Positions 34,437 through 44,500 of a stretch of DNA of 64,000 nt are shown one piece after another. The notes below the pieces were generated by a model. It was given only the letters and a program-made list of their open reading frames with translations, searched no databases and was not told the DNA's origin. Location: NCBI GenBank assembly GCA_963843835.1, contig CAWJMD010000008.1:124001-188000 (forward strand). Reading direction: 5' to 3'. The first letter of the stretch is position 1; every line of letters starts with the position of its first letter. The position numbers and the translations under genes were made by a program. The DNA comes from CAWJMD01 sp963843835. Its GTDB lineage: Bacteria; Actinomycetota; Actinomycetes; Actinomycetales; CAWJMD01.

Positions 34437-36119
34437 ATGGCGGAGTTCATCTACAGCATGTACAAGGCGCGCAAGGCGCACGGCGACAAGCTCATCCTCG
34501 ACGACGTCACGATGAGCTTCCTGCCTGGCGCCAAGATCGGCGTCGTCGGCCCGAACGGGGCCGGCAAGTCCACGATCCTCAAGATCATGGCTGGCCTCGA
34601 CGAGCCGTCGAACGGTGAGGCGCGGCTCTCGCCCGGCTACAGCGTCGGCATCCTCATGCAGGAGCCCGAGCTCAACGAGGACAAGGACGTGCTCGGCAAC
34701 GTCCAGGAGGGCCTCGGCGACATCAAGGACAAGCTCGACCGGTTCAACACGATCTCCGCCGAGATGGGGGAGCCGGACGCCGACTTCGACTCCCTGCTCG
34801 CTGAGATGGGCGAGCTGCAGGAGGCCCTGGACCACGCCGACGCCTGGGACCTGGACTCCCAGATCGAGCAGGCGATGGACGCCCTGCGCTGCCCGCCGCC
34901 GGACGCCGACGTCACCGTCCTCTCCGGCGGTGAACGCCGCCGCGTCGCCCTGTGCAAGCTGCTGCTCAGCAAGCCCGACCTGCTCCTCCTCGACGAGCCC
35001 ACGAACCACCTCGACGCCGAGAGCGTGCTGTGGCTCGAGCAGCACCTCGCCAAGTACCCGGGCGCCGTCCTGGCCGTGACGCACGACCGGTACTTCCTCG
35101 ACAACGTCGCCCAGTGGATCGCCGAGGTCGACCGCGGCCGGCTCTACCCGTACGAGGGCAACTACTCGACCTACCTGCAGAAGAAGCAGGAGCGCCTGCA
35201 GGTCCAGGGCAAGAAGGACGTCAAGCTGGCCAAGCGCCTCGCGTCCGAGCTGGAGTGGGTGCGGTCCAACGCCAAGGCCCGTCAGACCAAGTCGAAGTCG
35301 CGCCTCGCGCGCTACGAGGAGATGGCCGCCGAGGCCGACCGCACGCGCAAGCTCGACTTCGAGGAGATCCAGATCCCGCCGGGCCCGCGGTTGGGCGGCC
35401 AGGTCATCGAGGTCCGTGGCCTGCGCAAGGGCTTCGACGACCGCGTCCTCATCGACGACCTGTCGTTCTCGCTGCCTCGCAACGGCATCGTCGGCGTCAT
35501 CGGTCCGAACGGTGTCGGCAAGACCACGCTCTTCAAGACCATCGTGGGTCTGGAGCAGCCCGACAGCGGCGACGTGAAGATCGGCGACACCGTCAAGATC
35601 TCGTACGTCGACCAGGGACGCGGCGGGCTCGACCCGAAGAAGAACCTCTGGGAGCTGATCTCGGACGGGCTCGACTTCATCCAGGTCGGCCACGTGGAGA
35701 TCCCGTCGCGCGCCTACGTCTCCCAGTTCGGCTTCAAGGGCCCCGACCAGCAGAAGCTCTCGGGCGTGCTGTCCGGCGGTGAGCGCAACCGGCTGAACCT
35801 GGCGCTGACGCTGAAGGAGGGCGGCAACCTGCTGCTCCTCGACGAGCCCACCAACGACCTCGACGTGGAGACGTTGGGCTCGCTGGAGAACGCGCTGCTC
35901 GACTTCCCCGGGTGCGCGGTGGTCATCTCCCACGACCGGTGGTTCCTCGACCGCGTCTGCACGCACATCCTCGCCTACGAGGGCACGGACGAGAACCCGT
36001 CGAAGTGGTACTGGTTCGAGGGCAACTTCGAGTCCTACGAGGCGAACAAGGTCGAGCGCCTCGGTGCCGACGCCGCCCGTCCCCACCGCGTGACCTACCG
36101 CAAGCTGACCAGGGACTGA
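34437..36119 (+). CDS. ettA: Energy-dependent translational throttle protein EttA (ABC-F)
   Basis: Ribosome-associated ABC-F ATPase that gates the first peptide bond according to ATP level. 560 residues, the normal length. Two ABC domains: Walker A GPNGAGKST and GPNGVGKTT, signatures LSGGERRRVA and LSGGERNRLN, Walker B LLLLDEPTNHLD and LLLLDEPTNDLD. Between them is the ABC-F linker with KSKSRLARYEEM, and the arm YLQKKQERLQVQGKKDVKLAK. Starts M-A-E-F-I-Y-S-M. Monocistronic with its own leaderless promoter. Confidence 0.96.
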   Translation: MAEFIYSMYKARKAHGDKLILDDVTMSFLPGAKIGVVGPNGAGKSTILKIMAGLDEPSNGEARLSPGYSVGILMQEPELNEDKDVLGNVQEGLGDIKDKLDRFNTISAEMGEPDADFDSLLAEMGELQEALDHADAWDLDSQIEQAMDALRCPPPDADVTVLSGGERRRVALCKLLLSKPDLLLLDEPTNHLDAESVLWLEQHLAKYPGAVLAVTHDRYFLDNVAQWIAEVDRGRLYPYEGNYSTYLQKKQERLQVQGKKDVKLAKRLASELEWVRSNAKARQTKSKSRLARYEEMAAEADRTRKLDFEEIQIPPGPRLGGQVIEVRGLRKGFDDRVLIDDLSFSLPRNGIVGVIGPNGVGKTTLFKTIVGLEQPDSGDVKIGDTVKISYVDQGRGGLDPKKNLWELISDGLDFIQVGHVEIPSRAYVSQFGFKGPDQQKLSGVLSGGERNRLNLALTLKEGGNLLLLDEPTNDLDVETLGSLENALLDFPGCAVVISHDRWFLDRVCTHILAYEGTDENPSKWYWFEGNFESYEANKVERLGADAARPHRVTYRKLTRD

Positions 36120-36127
36120 CGTCCCGG

Positions 36128-36155
36128 GGCCGCCCCCGAGCTCAGCGGGGCGGCC
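36128..36155. terminator. Convergent terminator between ettA and tesB
   Basis: GGCCGCCCC (36128-36136) pairs with GGGGCGGCC (36147-36155). The tesB stop codon lies inside the loop, so the structure is shared by both genes. Confidence 0.6.
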
Positions 36156-37044
36156 GGATCATGCCCTCCTGGGCGACGCTGGCGACGAGCCGGCCGTCCT
36201 GGCTGAAGATGCGCCCGATGCCGAGACCCCGTCCTCCCTGGGCGGACGGGCTGGACTGCACGTAGAGCAGCCACTCGTCCACGCGGGCGGGACGGTGCCA
36301 CCACATCGCGTGGTCGAGGCTGGCCATCTTGATGCCGTCGACCCAGCTCATCGAGTGCCGCCGCAGCACGGACTCGAGCAGCGTGTAGTCGCTCGCGTAC
36401 CCGAGGACGGCGCGGTGGAGCAGGTCCTCGTCGGGGAGCTTGGCCACCGTCCGCATCCAGACCGCCTGTCGCGCAGCGGGTTCGGGGTCGGCCTTGAGAT
36501 AGATGGGCGCTTGCACGTGGCGCAGGTCGATCGGGCGCTCGTGCGACCAGTACCGGGCCGCCGGGTGGTCGATGTGCCCCAGCAGGGCGGCCGTCGTCGG
36601 CAGGTCCTCCGGGCCCGGTACGTCGGGCATCTCGTCGGCGTGGTCGAGGCCCTCGTCCCCGTCCTGGAACGAGGCGATCATCGACAGGATCGGCTTGCCG
36701 AACTGCAGCGCGTGCACGCGGCGGGCCGTGAACGAGCGGCCGTCCCTCAGCCGCTCGACGGCGAACTGGATCGGCTCCGTCGAGTCCCCTGGGCGCAGGA
36801 AGTAGCCGTGCATCGAGTGCACCGGCCGCCCCTCCTGCACGGTGCGCGACGCGGCGACCAGCGCCTGGCCCAGCACCTGGCCACCGAACACCCGTCCGTG
36901 CGGCTGCTGCTGGCTGTCGCCCTCGAACAGGTCCTGGCCGCGGTCGTCGTCGCCCAGCGCCCGCAGGTCCATCGTCGAGACCAGCGAGCGGAGGACGTCC
37001 TGGTCGGACTGGCGTTCGGCGTCGCGGGTCTCGTCGGTGGTCAA
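36142..37044 (-). CDS. tesB: Acyl-CoA thioesterase II
   Basis: Double-hotdog thioesterase hydrolysing medium/long-chain acyl-CoAs, 300 residues. RVFGGQVLGQALVAA and SMHGYFLRPGD mark the first hotdog; the C-terminal hotdog contains SLDHAMWWHRPARVDEWLLY, where the catalytic Asp lies, and GRIFSQDGRLVASVAQEG. Translation starts at a rare TTG (37044) overlapping the tetR stop (TTGA), so it is translationally coupled to the regulator. Probably recycles CoA or limits acyl-CoA build-up in the divergent acyl-CoA pathway. Confidence 0.93.
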   Translation of the reverse strand: MTTDETRDAERQSDQDVLRSLVSTMDLRALGDDDRGQDLFEGDSQQQPHGRVFGGQVLGQALVAASRTVQEGRPVHSMHGYFLRPGDSTEPIQFAVERLRDGRSFTARRVHALQFGKPILSMIASFQDGDEGLDHADEMPDVPGPEDLPTTAALLGHIDHPAARYWSHERPIDLRHVQAPIYLKADPEPAARQAVWMRTVAKLPDEDLLHRAVLGYASDYTLLESVLRRHSMSWVDGIKMASLDHAMWWHRPARVDEWLLYVQSSPSAQGGRGLGIGRIFSQDGRLVASVAQEGMIRPPR

Positions 37045-37769
37045 GCCTTCTCCTTCGTCAGTGCCTCGGCGTGCACGTCGGCGTCGTGTGCGTCCCCTGG
37101 CTCGGCGCCCAGCATCCGCAGCGCCAGGTCCGCGTAGACCCGGCCGGTGTCGGACGCGGTGTCGCGTCCGCGAGGGTCGAACCAGCGGGCCACGTCGACC
37201 GCCAGCGAGAGTATGGCGCGGCTCGCCTGGCGCGGGTGCGGCGCCCGGAGGGTGCCGTCGGCCACGCCCTCGCGCACGACGTCCTCCACGCGGTCCTCCA
37301 TGCGCCGGCGCAGCGCGCTCACCTCGGCCAGGGTCTCCTCGTCGAGCGACCGCAGCTCGTACTGCACGACGCGGGCCACCAGGTGGTGCTCGGCGTGCCA
37401 GGCCACGAACGCGGAGACCATCGCGTGCAGCCGCTCGGAGCTGGTGCCGTCCCCTCCCAGGGTGCGTTCGACGAGATCCAGGGCTGCCACGTGACCGGCC
37501 GTCGACAGGTGGGCCAGCAGCGCCTGCTTGGACGGGTAGTGCACGTAGAGCCCGGCGGGAGACAGGCCGACGCGTGAAGCGATGTCGCGGGTCGTGGTGG
37601 CGTGGAAGCCCCGCTCGGCGAACGCCTCCGCCCCGGCCTCGAGCAGCCGGACCGCGGTCGGGGAGACCCCGGGTACCGCCAGCGGCACCTCTGGCAGGGC
37701 GACGCCGGCCCGGTCCTTCCCAGGTGCGTCGGCGCGGGTTACCCTGGTGGTAAGCAAGCGCTTAGTCAT
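37041..37769 (-). CDS. TetR-family regulator of the acyl-CoA operon
   Basis: 242 residues. Long N-terminal tail, then the TetR helix-turn-helix: LLEAGAEAFAERGFHATTTRDIASRVGLSPAGLYVHYPSKQALL (about residues 45-88, quoted as motif range). The ligand-binding C-terminal domain is unremarkable, with VQYELRSLDEETLAEVSALRRR resembling KstR2/fatty-acid-type regulators. ATG 37769 is fixed by the TACGGT element six bases upstream. The palindrome at 37753-37766 overlaps its first codons, so it should repress itself. It forms an operon with tesB and is divergent from the acyl-CoA dehydrogenase operon. Confidence 0.88.
   Translation of the reverse strand: MTKRLLTTRVTRADAPGKDRAGVALPEVPLAVPGVSPTAVRLLEAGAEAFAERGFHATTTRDIASRVGLSPAGLYVHYPSKQALLAHLSTAGHVAALDLVERTLGGDGTSSERLHAMVSAFVAWHAEHHLVARVVQYELRSLDEETLAEVSALRRRMEDRVEDVVREGVADGTLRAPHPRQASRAILSLAVDVARWFDPRGRDTASDTGRVYADLALRMLGAEPGDAHDADVHAEALTKEKA
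37753..37766. promoter_or_regulatory. TetR operator (KstR2-like palindrome)
   Basis: AGCAAGCGCTTAGT fits the KstR2-type motif AnCAAGnnCTTGnT with one mismatch. It begins three bases inside the tetR reading frame and ends 53 bp before the acyl-CoA dehydrogenase start, so one site could govern both directions. Confidence 0.55.
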
Positions 37770-37775
37770 GGTCGG

Positions 37776-37781
37776 ACCGTA
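37776..37781 (-). promoter_or_regulatory. -10 element of tetR (leaderless)
   Basis: Minus-strand TACGGT, six bases, then ATG at 37769. Confidence 0.5.
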
Positions 37782-37818
37782 CACCCGGCCACCCGGACAC
37801 GACCAGCCAGGAGGACCA

Positions 37819-38964
37819 GTGCGCCGCACCATCTTCGAGCCCGAGCACGAGGCGCTGCGAGCCAGTGCGAAGGAGTTCCTCGACCGCCACGTGCGTCCGC
37901 GCATGGAGGAGTTCATCGAGGCGCGGGCGCTCCCGCGGGACGTCTGGGTCGAGGCCGGCAAGCAGGGTCTCCTGGGGCTCCACGTCCCCGAGCAGTACGG
38001 CGGCGGCGGGGCCGACGACTACCGCTTCATGGTCGTCGTCGCGGAGGAGCAGTCGAAGGTGTCGGCCGCGATCTCCTCGTGCCTGGGAATCCACGCCGAC
38101 GTCGTCGCCCCCTACCTGATCGAGCTGACGACCGACGAGCAGAAGACGCGGTGGCTGCCGCCGTTCTGCACCGGCGAGATGGTGACCGCGATCGCGATGA
38201 CCGAGCCGGGCGGCGGGTCGGACCTCGCGGCGCTGAAGACCACTGCGGTCCGGGACGGGGACCACTACGTGCTCAACGGGTCCAAGACCTTCATCACCAA
38301 CGGCTACAGCGCCGACCTCGTCGTCGTCGCGGCGCGCACCGACGCCAGCAAGGGCGCGAAGGGCATCACGCTGCTCGGCGTCGAGGCGGGCATGGAGGGC
38401 TTCTCGCGGGGCCGCAAGCTCGACAAGGTGGGCCAGACCGAGTCCGACACCGCCGAGCTGTTCTTCGAGGACGTCCGGGTCCCGGCCGCCAATGTCATCG
38501 GTGAGGTCGACCGCGGCTTCGTGCACATGATGGAGCGACTGGTGCAGGAGCGGGTCGGTGCCGCGGTGAGCAACATCGCCAACGCGCGCCAGATCCTGCT
38601 CGAGACGATCGAGTACGCGAAGGAGCGCAAGGCCTTCGGCCAGTCCGTCGGCTCGTTCCAGCACAACAAGTTCAAGATCGCGGAGATGGTCACGAAGGTC
38701 GACGTGACGCAGGCCTTCGTCGACGCGGCCGTGATGGAGCACGTCAGCGGCGAGCTCAGCGCGGTGGACGCGGCCAAGGCGAAGTGGTGGTCGGCCGAGG
38801 TGCAGAACGACGTGCTCGACGAGTGCGTCCAGCTGTACGGCGGGTACGGGTTCATGAACGAGTACCGCGTCGCGCGGGCCTGGCGCGACGCCCGGGTCAC
38901 CAAGATCTGGGCAGGCTCGAACGAGATCATGAAGGAGCTCGTGGGCCGGGACCTCGGTCTGTGA
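37819..38964 (+). CDS. Acyl-CoA dehydrogenase
   Basis: FAD-dependent alpha,beta-dehydrogenase of acyl-CoAs, 381 residues. The signatures AIAMTEPGGGSDLAALKT and YGGYGFMNEYRVARAWRDARV are intact; the position after the second corresponds to KIWAGSNEIM, and the catalytic Glu is probably in QLYGGYGF...E. GTG 37819 has an AGGAGG site four bases upstream. First gene of a four-gene operon running to 41522, each joined by an overlapping stop/start. The chain-length specificity is not deducible; long-chain or branched substrates are possible. Confidence 0.93.
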   Translation: MRRTIFEPEHEALRASAKEFLDRHVRPRMEEFIEARALPRDVWVEAGKQGLLGLHVPEQYGGGGADDYRFMVVVAEEQSKVSAAISSCLGIHADVVAPYLIELTTDEQKTRWLPPFCTGEMVTAIAMTEPGGGSDLAALKTTAVRDGDHYVLNGSKTFITNGYSADLVVVAARTDASKGAKGITLLGVEAGMEGFSRGRKLDKVGQTESDTAELFFEDVRVPAANVIGEVDRGFVHMMERLVQERVGAAVSNIANARQILLETIEYAKERKAFGQSVGSFQHNKFKIAEMVTKVDVTQAFVDAAVMEHVSGELSAVDAAKAKWWSAEVQNDVLDECVQLYGGYGFMNEYRVARAWRDARVTKIWAGSNEIMKELVGRDLGL

Positions 38965-39737
38965 CGGACCAGCACCCCACGTCACGTCGGCTGGAGGGGC
39001 ACACCGCGCTGGTGACCGGCGCGAGCCGGGGGATCGGTCTCGCTGTGGCCCGCCGGCTGGTCGACGAGGGGGCGAGGGTCGTGGTCACGGCCCGTCAGCC
39101 GGAGCCGCTGACCGAGGCGGTGACCCTCCTTGGCGGGCCCGACCACGCCCTGGCCGTGCCGGGGCGCGCCGACGACCCCGACCACCAGGACGAGGCGATC
39201 GCCTCGGCCGTGGCGACGTTCGGCGGCCTGGACCTGCTGGTGAACAACACCGGGATCAACCCGGCCTTCGGGCCGCTGGTCGACCTGGACCTCGACGCAG
39301 CGCGCAAGATCCTCGAGGTGAACGTGGTGTCCGCGCTGTCGTGGACGCAGAAGGCCTACCGCGCCACGATGCGGGAGAACGGTGGTGCCGTCGTCAACGT
39401 CGCCTCGATCGCGGGGGTCCGACCCGCGCCCGGCATCGCGTTCTACGGGGTGAGCAAGGCGGCCCTGATCCACCTGACCTCGTCGCTGGCCGAGGAGCTC
39501 GCGCCGCGCGTGCGCGTCAACGCCGTCGCGCCCGCGATCGTGCGCACGCGGTTCGCGTCGGCCCTCTACCAGGACCGCGAGGCGGAGGTGTCGGCCGCCT
39601 ACCCGATGGGACGCCTGGGCGAACCCGACGACGTCGCCGCCGCGGTCGCCTACCTGCTCTCGGACGACGCGGCGTGGACGACGGGACAGACCCTCGTCCT
39701 CGACGGCGGCATCAGCCTGCGCGGAGGCCTCGGGTGA
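38961..39737 (+). CDS. SDR-family oxidoreductase (3-hydroxyacyl/3-oxoacyl type)
   Basis: 258 residues. NAD(P) motif TGASRGIG, NNTG, catalytic Ser in VNVASIAG, Y-x3-K in YGVSKAA, and the C-terminal GQTLVLDGGI typical of FabG-like SDRs. GTG 38961 overlaps the acyl-CoA dehydrogenase stop. Probably oxidises a 3-hydroxyacyl intermediate of the same pathway, which is inference. Confidence 0.9.
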   Translation: MTDQHPTSRRLEGHTALVTGASRGIGLAVARRLVDEGARVVVTARQPEPLTEAVTLLGGPDHALAVPGRADDPDHQDEAIASAVATFGGLDLLVNNTGINPAFGPLVDLDLDAARKILEVNVVSALSWTQKAYRATMRENGGAVVNVASIAGVRPAPGIAFYGVSKAALIHLTSSLAEELAPRVRVNAVAPAIVRTRFASALYQDREAEVSAAYPMGRLGEPDDVAAAVAYLLSDDAAWTTGQTLVLDGGISLRGGLG

Positions 39738-40726
39738 GGGCCTGGCGCGTGGAGCGGCTGGGCCCCCCGTCCGAGGTGATGGCGCTCGGTGAGGTGCCGG
39801 TCCCCGAGCCCCGGCCCGGACAGGTGCTGGTCAGGGTTGCGGCTGCGGCGCTGAACTTCCCGGACGTCCTGATGGCGGCAGGGCTGTACCAGGTGCGTCC
39901 GCCCCTGCCCTTCACCCCGGGGGTCGAGCTGTGCGGGGAGGTGGTGGCCGTGGGCGAGGGTGTCGACCCCGAGCGGGTGGGGCGGCGCGTGACGGGGATG
40001 ACCGACGTGCCTGACGGCTCGCTGGCGGAGTACGCGCTGGCGCCGTCGGGTGGCGTGTTCGACGCGCCCGAGCGGCTCGACGACGCCGAGGCGTCCGGCT
40101 TCCACGTCGCCTACCAGACCGGATGGTTCGGCCTGCACCGTCGAGCCGCCCTGCAGGCCGGCGAGACGCTGCTCGTGCACGCGGCCGTCGGAGGGGTGGG
40201 CAGCGCCGCCGTCCAGCTCGGGCGCGCGGCCGGCGCGCGCGTGATCGCGGTCGTCGGCGGACCCGAGAAGGCCGCTGTGGCAGGGGAGCTGGGTGCCGAC
40301 GTGGTCGTCGACCGCATGGCGGACGACGTGATCGGCACGGTCAGGAAAGCCACCGGCGGACGCGGTGTCGACGTGGTCTACGACCCGGTGGGCGGCCCGT
40401 CGTTCGAGGCGTCGACGAAGGTCGTGGCGTTCGAGGGGCGCATCGTGGTGGTCGGCTTCACGAGCGGGGTGATCCCGTCCGTGCCGCTGGGGCACGCCCT
40501 GGTGAAGAACTACTCGGTGCTGGGGCTGCACTGGGGTCTGTACCTGTCGAAGGCTCCGCGGCTCGTGGCCGAGGCCCACGAGGCACTGACACGCCTGGTC
40601 GACGTGGGAGCCCTGCGGCCGCAGGTGTCGCGGCGGGTGCCGATCGAGGAGGCGGCGACGGCGCTCGACGACCTGGCTGCGGCCCGGACGACGGGTCGGG
40701 TCGTCGTCGAGGTGCGCGGTGGCTGA
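39734..40726 (+). CDS. NADPH:quinone reductase-like zinc-independent MDR
   Basis: 330 residues, medium-chain reductase without the zinc-binding cysteines. AAALNFPDVLMAAGLYQ and PFTPGVELCGEVVAVG are QOR signatures; the cofactor loop is HAAVGGVGSAAVQLGRAAGA. Related to enoyl/quinone reductases such as those acting on 2-enoyl esters. GTG 39734 overlaps the SDR stop (GTGA), and the stop lies eight bases inside the next gene. Confidence 0.9.
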   Translation: MRAWRVERLGPPSEVMALGEVPVPEPRPGQVLVRVAAAALNFPDVLMAAGLYQVRPPLPFTPGVELCGEVVAVGEGVDPERVGRRVTGMTDVPDGSLAEYALAPSGGVFDAPERLDDAEASGFHVAYQTGWFGLHRRAALQAGETLLVHAAVGGVGSAAVQLGRAAGARVIAVVGGPEKAAVAGELGADVVVDRMADDVIGTVRKATGGRGVDVVYDPVGGPSFEASTKVVAFEGRIVVVGFTSGVIPSVPLGHALVKNYSVLGLHWGLYLSKAPRLVAEAHEALTRLVDVGALRPQVSRRVPIEEAATALDDLAAARTTGRVVVEVRGG

Positions 40727-41522
40727 ACCGCTGCGGCTCGAGGGCGCGGGGGTCGTGGTGACCGGTGCCGCGTCGGGCATCGGGCTCGGCCTCGCGCGGC
40801 GCTTCGTGGCGGAGGGCGCGCGGGTGGTGATGTGCGACCGGGACGCCGAGGCGCTGGCGGCGGCGGCGGGGGCGATCGACGCGACGGACGTGCACACGGT
40901 GGTCTCCGACCTGGGTCGTCCGGAGGGCACCGACCGCCTGGTCTCGCGGTCCCGCGCGCTGCTGGGGGCCGTGGACCTGTTCTGCGCCAACGCCGGCGTC
41001 GCGCCGGCCGGCGGGGTGGAGGGCTCTGAGACCGCGACGGCCGAGGCATGGCAGGCGGCCTGGGACGTCAACGTGATGTCGCACGTGCAGGCAGCGCAGG
41101 CCCTGCTGCCGGGCTGGCTGGAGCGCGGCCGGGGCCACCTGCTCGTCACCGCGTCCGCCGCCGGCCTGCTGACGATGCTGGGCAGCGCGCCGTACACCGT
41201 GAGCAAGCACGCGGCCATCGGGTTCGCCGAGTGGATGCGTGCGACCTACGACCACCGCGGTGTGACCGTCCAGGCGCTGTGCCCGCAGGGGGTGCGCACG
41301 CCCATGCTCGAAGGGAGTGGCCCGGTGGGGCGCCTCCTGCTGGAGCCTGGGTCGCTCACGGTCGAGGACGTGGCGCAGACCGTGGTCGAGGCGCTGGGGG
41401 ACGGGCGCTTCCTCGTCCTCCCTCACCCCGAGGTGGCGGGGTACGTACGCGACAAGGCGGCGGACCCCGCCGCCTGGCTCGCCGCGATGAGCCGGCTCCA
41501 GCGCAGGCTCGACGCGACCTAG
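40719..41522 (+). CDS. SDR-family oxidoreductase
   Basis: 267 residues. Glycine motif TGAASGIG, CANAG (NNAG variant), VTASAAG with the catalytic Ser, and YTVSKHAA. The C-terminus is longer than in FabG-type SDRs and resembles SDRs near acyl-CoA operons. Starts with GTG at 40719, inside the previous gene by eight bases. Its TAG stop forms part of the TAGACT promoter element of hrpA. Confidence 0.9.
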   Translation: MAEPLRLEGAGVVVTGAASGIGLGLARRFVAEGARVVMCDRDAEALAAAAGAIDATDVHTVVSDLGRPEGTDRLVSRSRALLGAVDLFCANAGVAPAGGVEGSETATAEAWQAAWDVNVMSHVQAAQALLPGWLERGRGHLLVTASAAGLLTMLGSAPYTVSKHAAIGFAEWMRATYDHRGVTVQALCPQGVRTPMLEGSGPVGRLLLEPGSLTVEDVAQTVVEALGDGRFLVLPHPEVAGYVRDKAADPAAWLAAMSRLQRRLDAT

Positions 41523-41525
41523 ACT
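41520..41525 (+). promoter_or_regulatory. -10 element of hrpA (leaderless)
   Basis: TAGACT, overlapping the SDR stop codon, ends nine bases before ATG 41535. Confidence 0.45.
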
Positions 41526-41534
41526 GGGCCGGCG

Positions 41535-44500
41535 ATGTCCGAGGCCCCTGCTGCACACCAGCCCGTCTGGGCGATCAGCTACCCGCCCGAGCTGCCCGTC
41601 AGCCAGCGCCGCGACGAGATCGCGGCGGCCATCCGGGACCACCCGGTGGTGATCGTCGCCGGGGAGACCGGGTCGGGCAAGACGACGCAGCTGCCCAAGA
41701 TCTGCCTGGAGCTCGGACGGGGACAGGCTGGCCTGATCGGCCACACGCAGCCCCGGCGGATCGCTGCCCGGTCCGTTGCCGAGCGCATCGCCGAGGAGCT
41801 GGGCACCGGTCTGGGCGACCGTGTGGGGTACACGGTCCGCTTCACCGACCGGGTCAGCGCCGGCACCCAGGTGCGACTGATGACGGACGGGATACTGCTG
41901 GCCGAGATCCAGCGCGACCCCATGCTGCGCCGCTACGACACGCTGATCGTCGACGAGGCGCACGAGCGCAGCCTGAACATCGACTTCATCCTCGGGTACC
42001 TCCACCAGCTCATGCCGCGACGACCCGACCTCAAGGTCGTGATCACGTCGGCGACGATCGACTCCGCCCGGTTCAGCGAGCACTTCGGCAACGCGCCCGT
42101 GGTCGAGGTGACGGGGCGCACCTACCCCGTCGAGGTGCGTTACCGCCCCGTCGTCGACCCGGACGCCCCGGAAGGGGACCCGGCTGCGGACCCCGACCGC
42201 GACCAGGTCAGCGCGATCGTCGACGCCGTCGGTGAGCTGCAGCGCGAAGGACCTGGGGACGTGCTCGTCTTCCTGTCGGGGGAGCGCGAGATCCGTGACA
42301 CCGCAGACGCTCTGGGCGACGCGGTGCGGTCCGGGACGCTCCGCGGGACCGAGGTGCTCCCGCTGTTCGCCCGGCTGTCCGCGGCGGAGCAGCACAGGGT
42401 CTTCGCCTCGCACACCGGCCGCAGGGTCGTGCTGGCCACCAACGTCGCGGAGACCTCGCTGACCGTGCCGGGCATCCGGTACGTCGTCGACACCGGGCAG
42501 GCGCGCATCTCCCGGTACAGCCTGCGCACCAAGGTGCAGCGGCTGCCGATCGAGCCGATCTCCCAGGCCTCCGCCCGGCAGCGCGCCGGCCGCTGCGGCC
42601 GCGTGGCGGACGGGATCTGCATCCGGCTGTACACCGAGGAGGACTTCGGGTCGCGGCCCGAGTTCACCGATCCCGAGATCCTGCGCACCAACCTCGCGTC
42701 GGTCATCCTGCAGATGACGGCGATCGGGCTCGGCGACATCGCCGCGTTCCCGTTCGTCGACGCACCGGACAGGCGCAACGTCCGCGACGGGGTGACCCTG
42801 CTCGAGGAGCTCGGCGCGCTGCGGGTCGGCCGCGGTGGCGGGTTGACGTCCCTCGGCCGCCGTCTGGTGCGGCTGCCGGTGGACCCCCGGCTCGCCCGGA
42901 TGGTGCTGGAGGCGGACCGCCTCGGCTGCGTCGCCGAGGTGCTGGTCGTCGCCGCCGCGCTGTCGATCCAGGACCCGCGGGAACGGCCGATCGAGCACCA
43001 GCAGGCGGCTGACGAGTCGCACCGGCGGTTCGTGGACGAGCGCTCGGACTTCATGGCCTACCTGAACCTCTGGAACTACCTGCGCGAGCAGCAGGAGGCG
43101 TTGTCGTCCAGCGCGTTCCGGCGCAGGTGCAAGCGCGAGTACCTGCACTTCCTGCGCATCCGCGAGTGGCAGGACCTTCACTCGCAGCTGCGTCGTGTGG
43201 TCCGGGACCTCAAGATCACGGTCTCTCGGACGGCGGATCCGGCGGTCGAGGGGGCCGAGGTCGACGCCGACCGGGTCCACCAGGCGCTCCTGGCCGGGCT
43301 CCTCTCCCACGTCGGCATGCAGGACGAGCGGGCGTCGGCGCGCGGGGGACAGGGTGGACGGCGGCCGTTGCGCGAGTACCAGGGGGCGCGGGGCATCAAG
43401 TTCGCGATCTTCCCTGGCTCCGCGCTGGCCAAGAAGCCGCCCGAGTGGGTGGTCGCCGCGGAGCTGGTCGAGACGTCTCGGCTCTGGGGGCGCACCGTGG
43501 CCCGGGTCGAGCCGGAGTGGGTCGAGCAGATCGGTGCCCACCTGGTGAAGCGCAGCTGGTCCGAACCCCACTGGTCCGCGCGGCGGGGCTCGGTTGTGGC
43601 GAAGGAGAAGGTGACGCTGTACGGGGTCCCCCTGGTGGCCGACCGCACCGTCACCTACGGCCGGATCGACCCGGAGACCAGCAGGGAGCTGTTCGTCCGC
43701 CACGCCCTCGTCGAGGGCGACTGGCGCACGCGGCACGACTTCTTCCACGAGAACCGGCGGCTGCTGGACGACGTGGGCGAGCTGGAGCACCGAGCCAGGC
43801 GACGTGACATCGTCGTCGACGACGACACCCTGTTCGCCTTCTACGACGCCCGCATCCCCGCGCACGTCGTCTCGGGTGCCCACTTCGACTCGTGGTGGAA
43901 GAAGGTGAGGCGCTCGACCCCCGACCTCCTCACGTTCACCGAGCAGGACCTGGTCGACACCACCGCGAGCCAGGTGAGCCAGAGCGACTTCCCCGACCGG
44001 TGGGTGCTCGACGGCCTCGAGCTGCCGCTGTCGTACCGTTTCGAGCCCGGGGCGGCCGACGACGGTGTCACGGTGACCGTCCCCGCGGCGGTGCTGAACC
44101 AGGTCCCGCACGCGACCTTCGAGTGGCAGGTGCCCGGGCTGCGCCACGAGCTCGTGACCGCGCTGATCAGGTCGCTCCCCAAGCCCGTCCGTCGGCACCT
44201 TGCGCCCGCACCCGACAACGCCGCCCGCGCCCTCGAGCGGTTGGAGCCGGGTGCCGAGCCCCTTCTTCCCGCTCTCTCCCGGGAGCTCTCGCGGCTCGCG
44301 GGGGTCGACGTCCCGGCCGGGGCCTTCGACTGGGAGAAGGTGCCGGGACACTTGCGGGTCCGGGTCAAGGTGACGGGTGAGAAGGGCCGCGAGGTCGCCG
44401 CCGGCAAGGTCGTGCAGGATGTCGGCCGCGTGGCGGCAGGCACCGTGCGAGAGGCGATCTCGGCTGCAGCCAGGTCCGTCGGCCTGGAGGTGGACGACCT

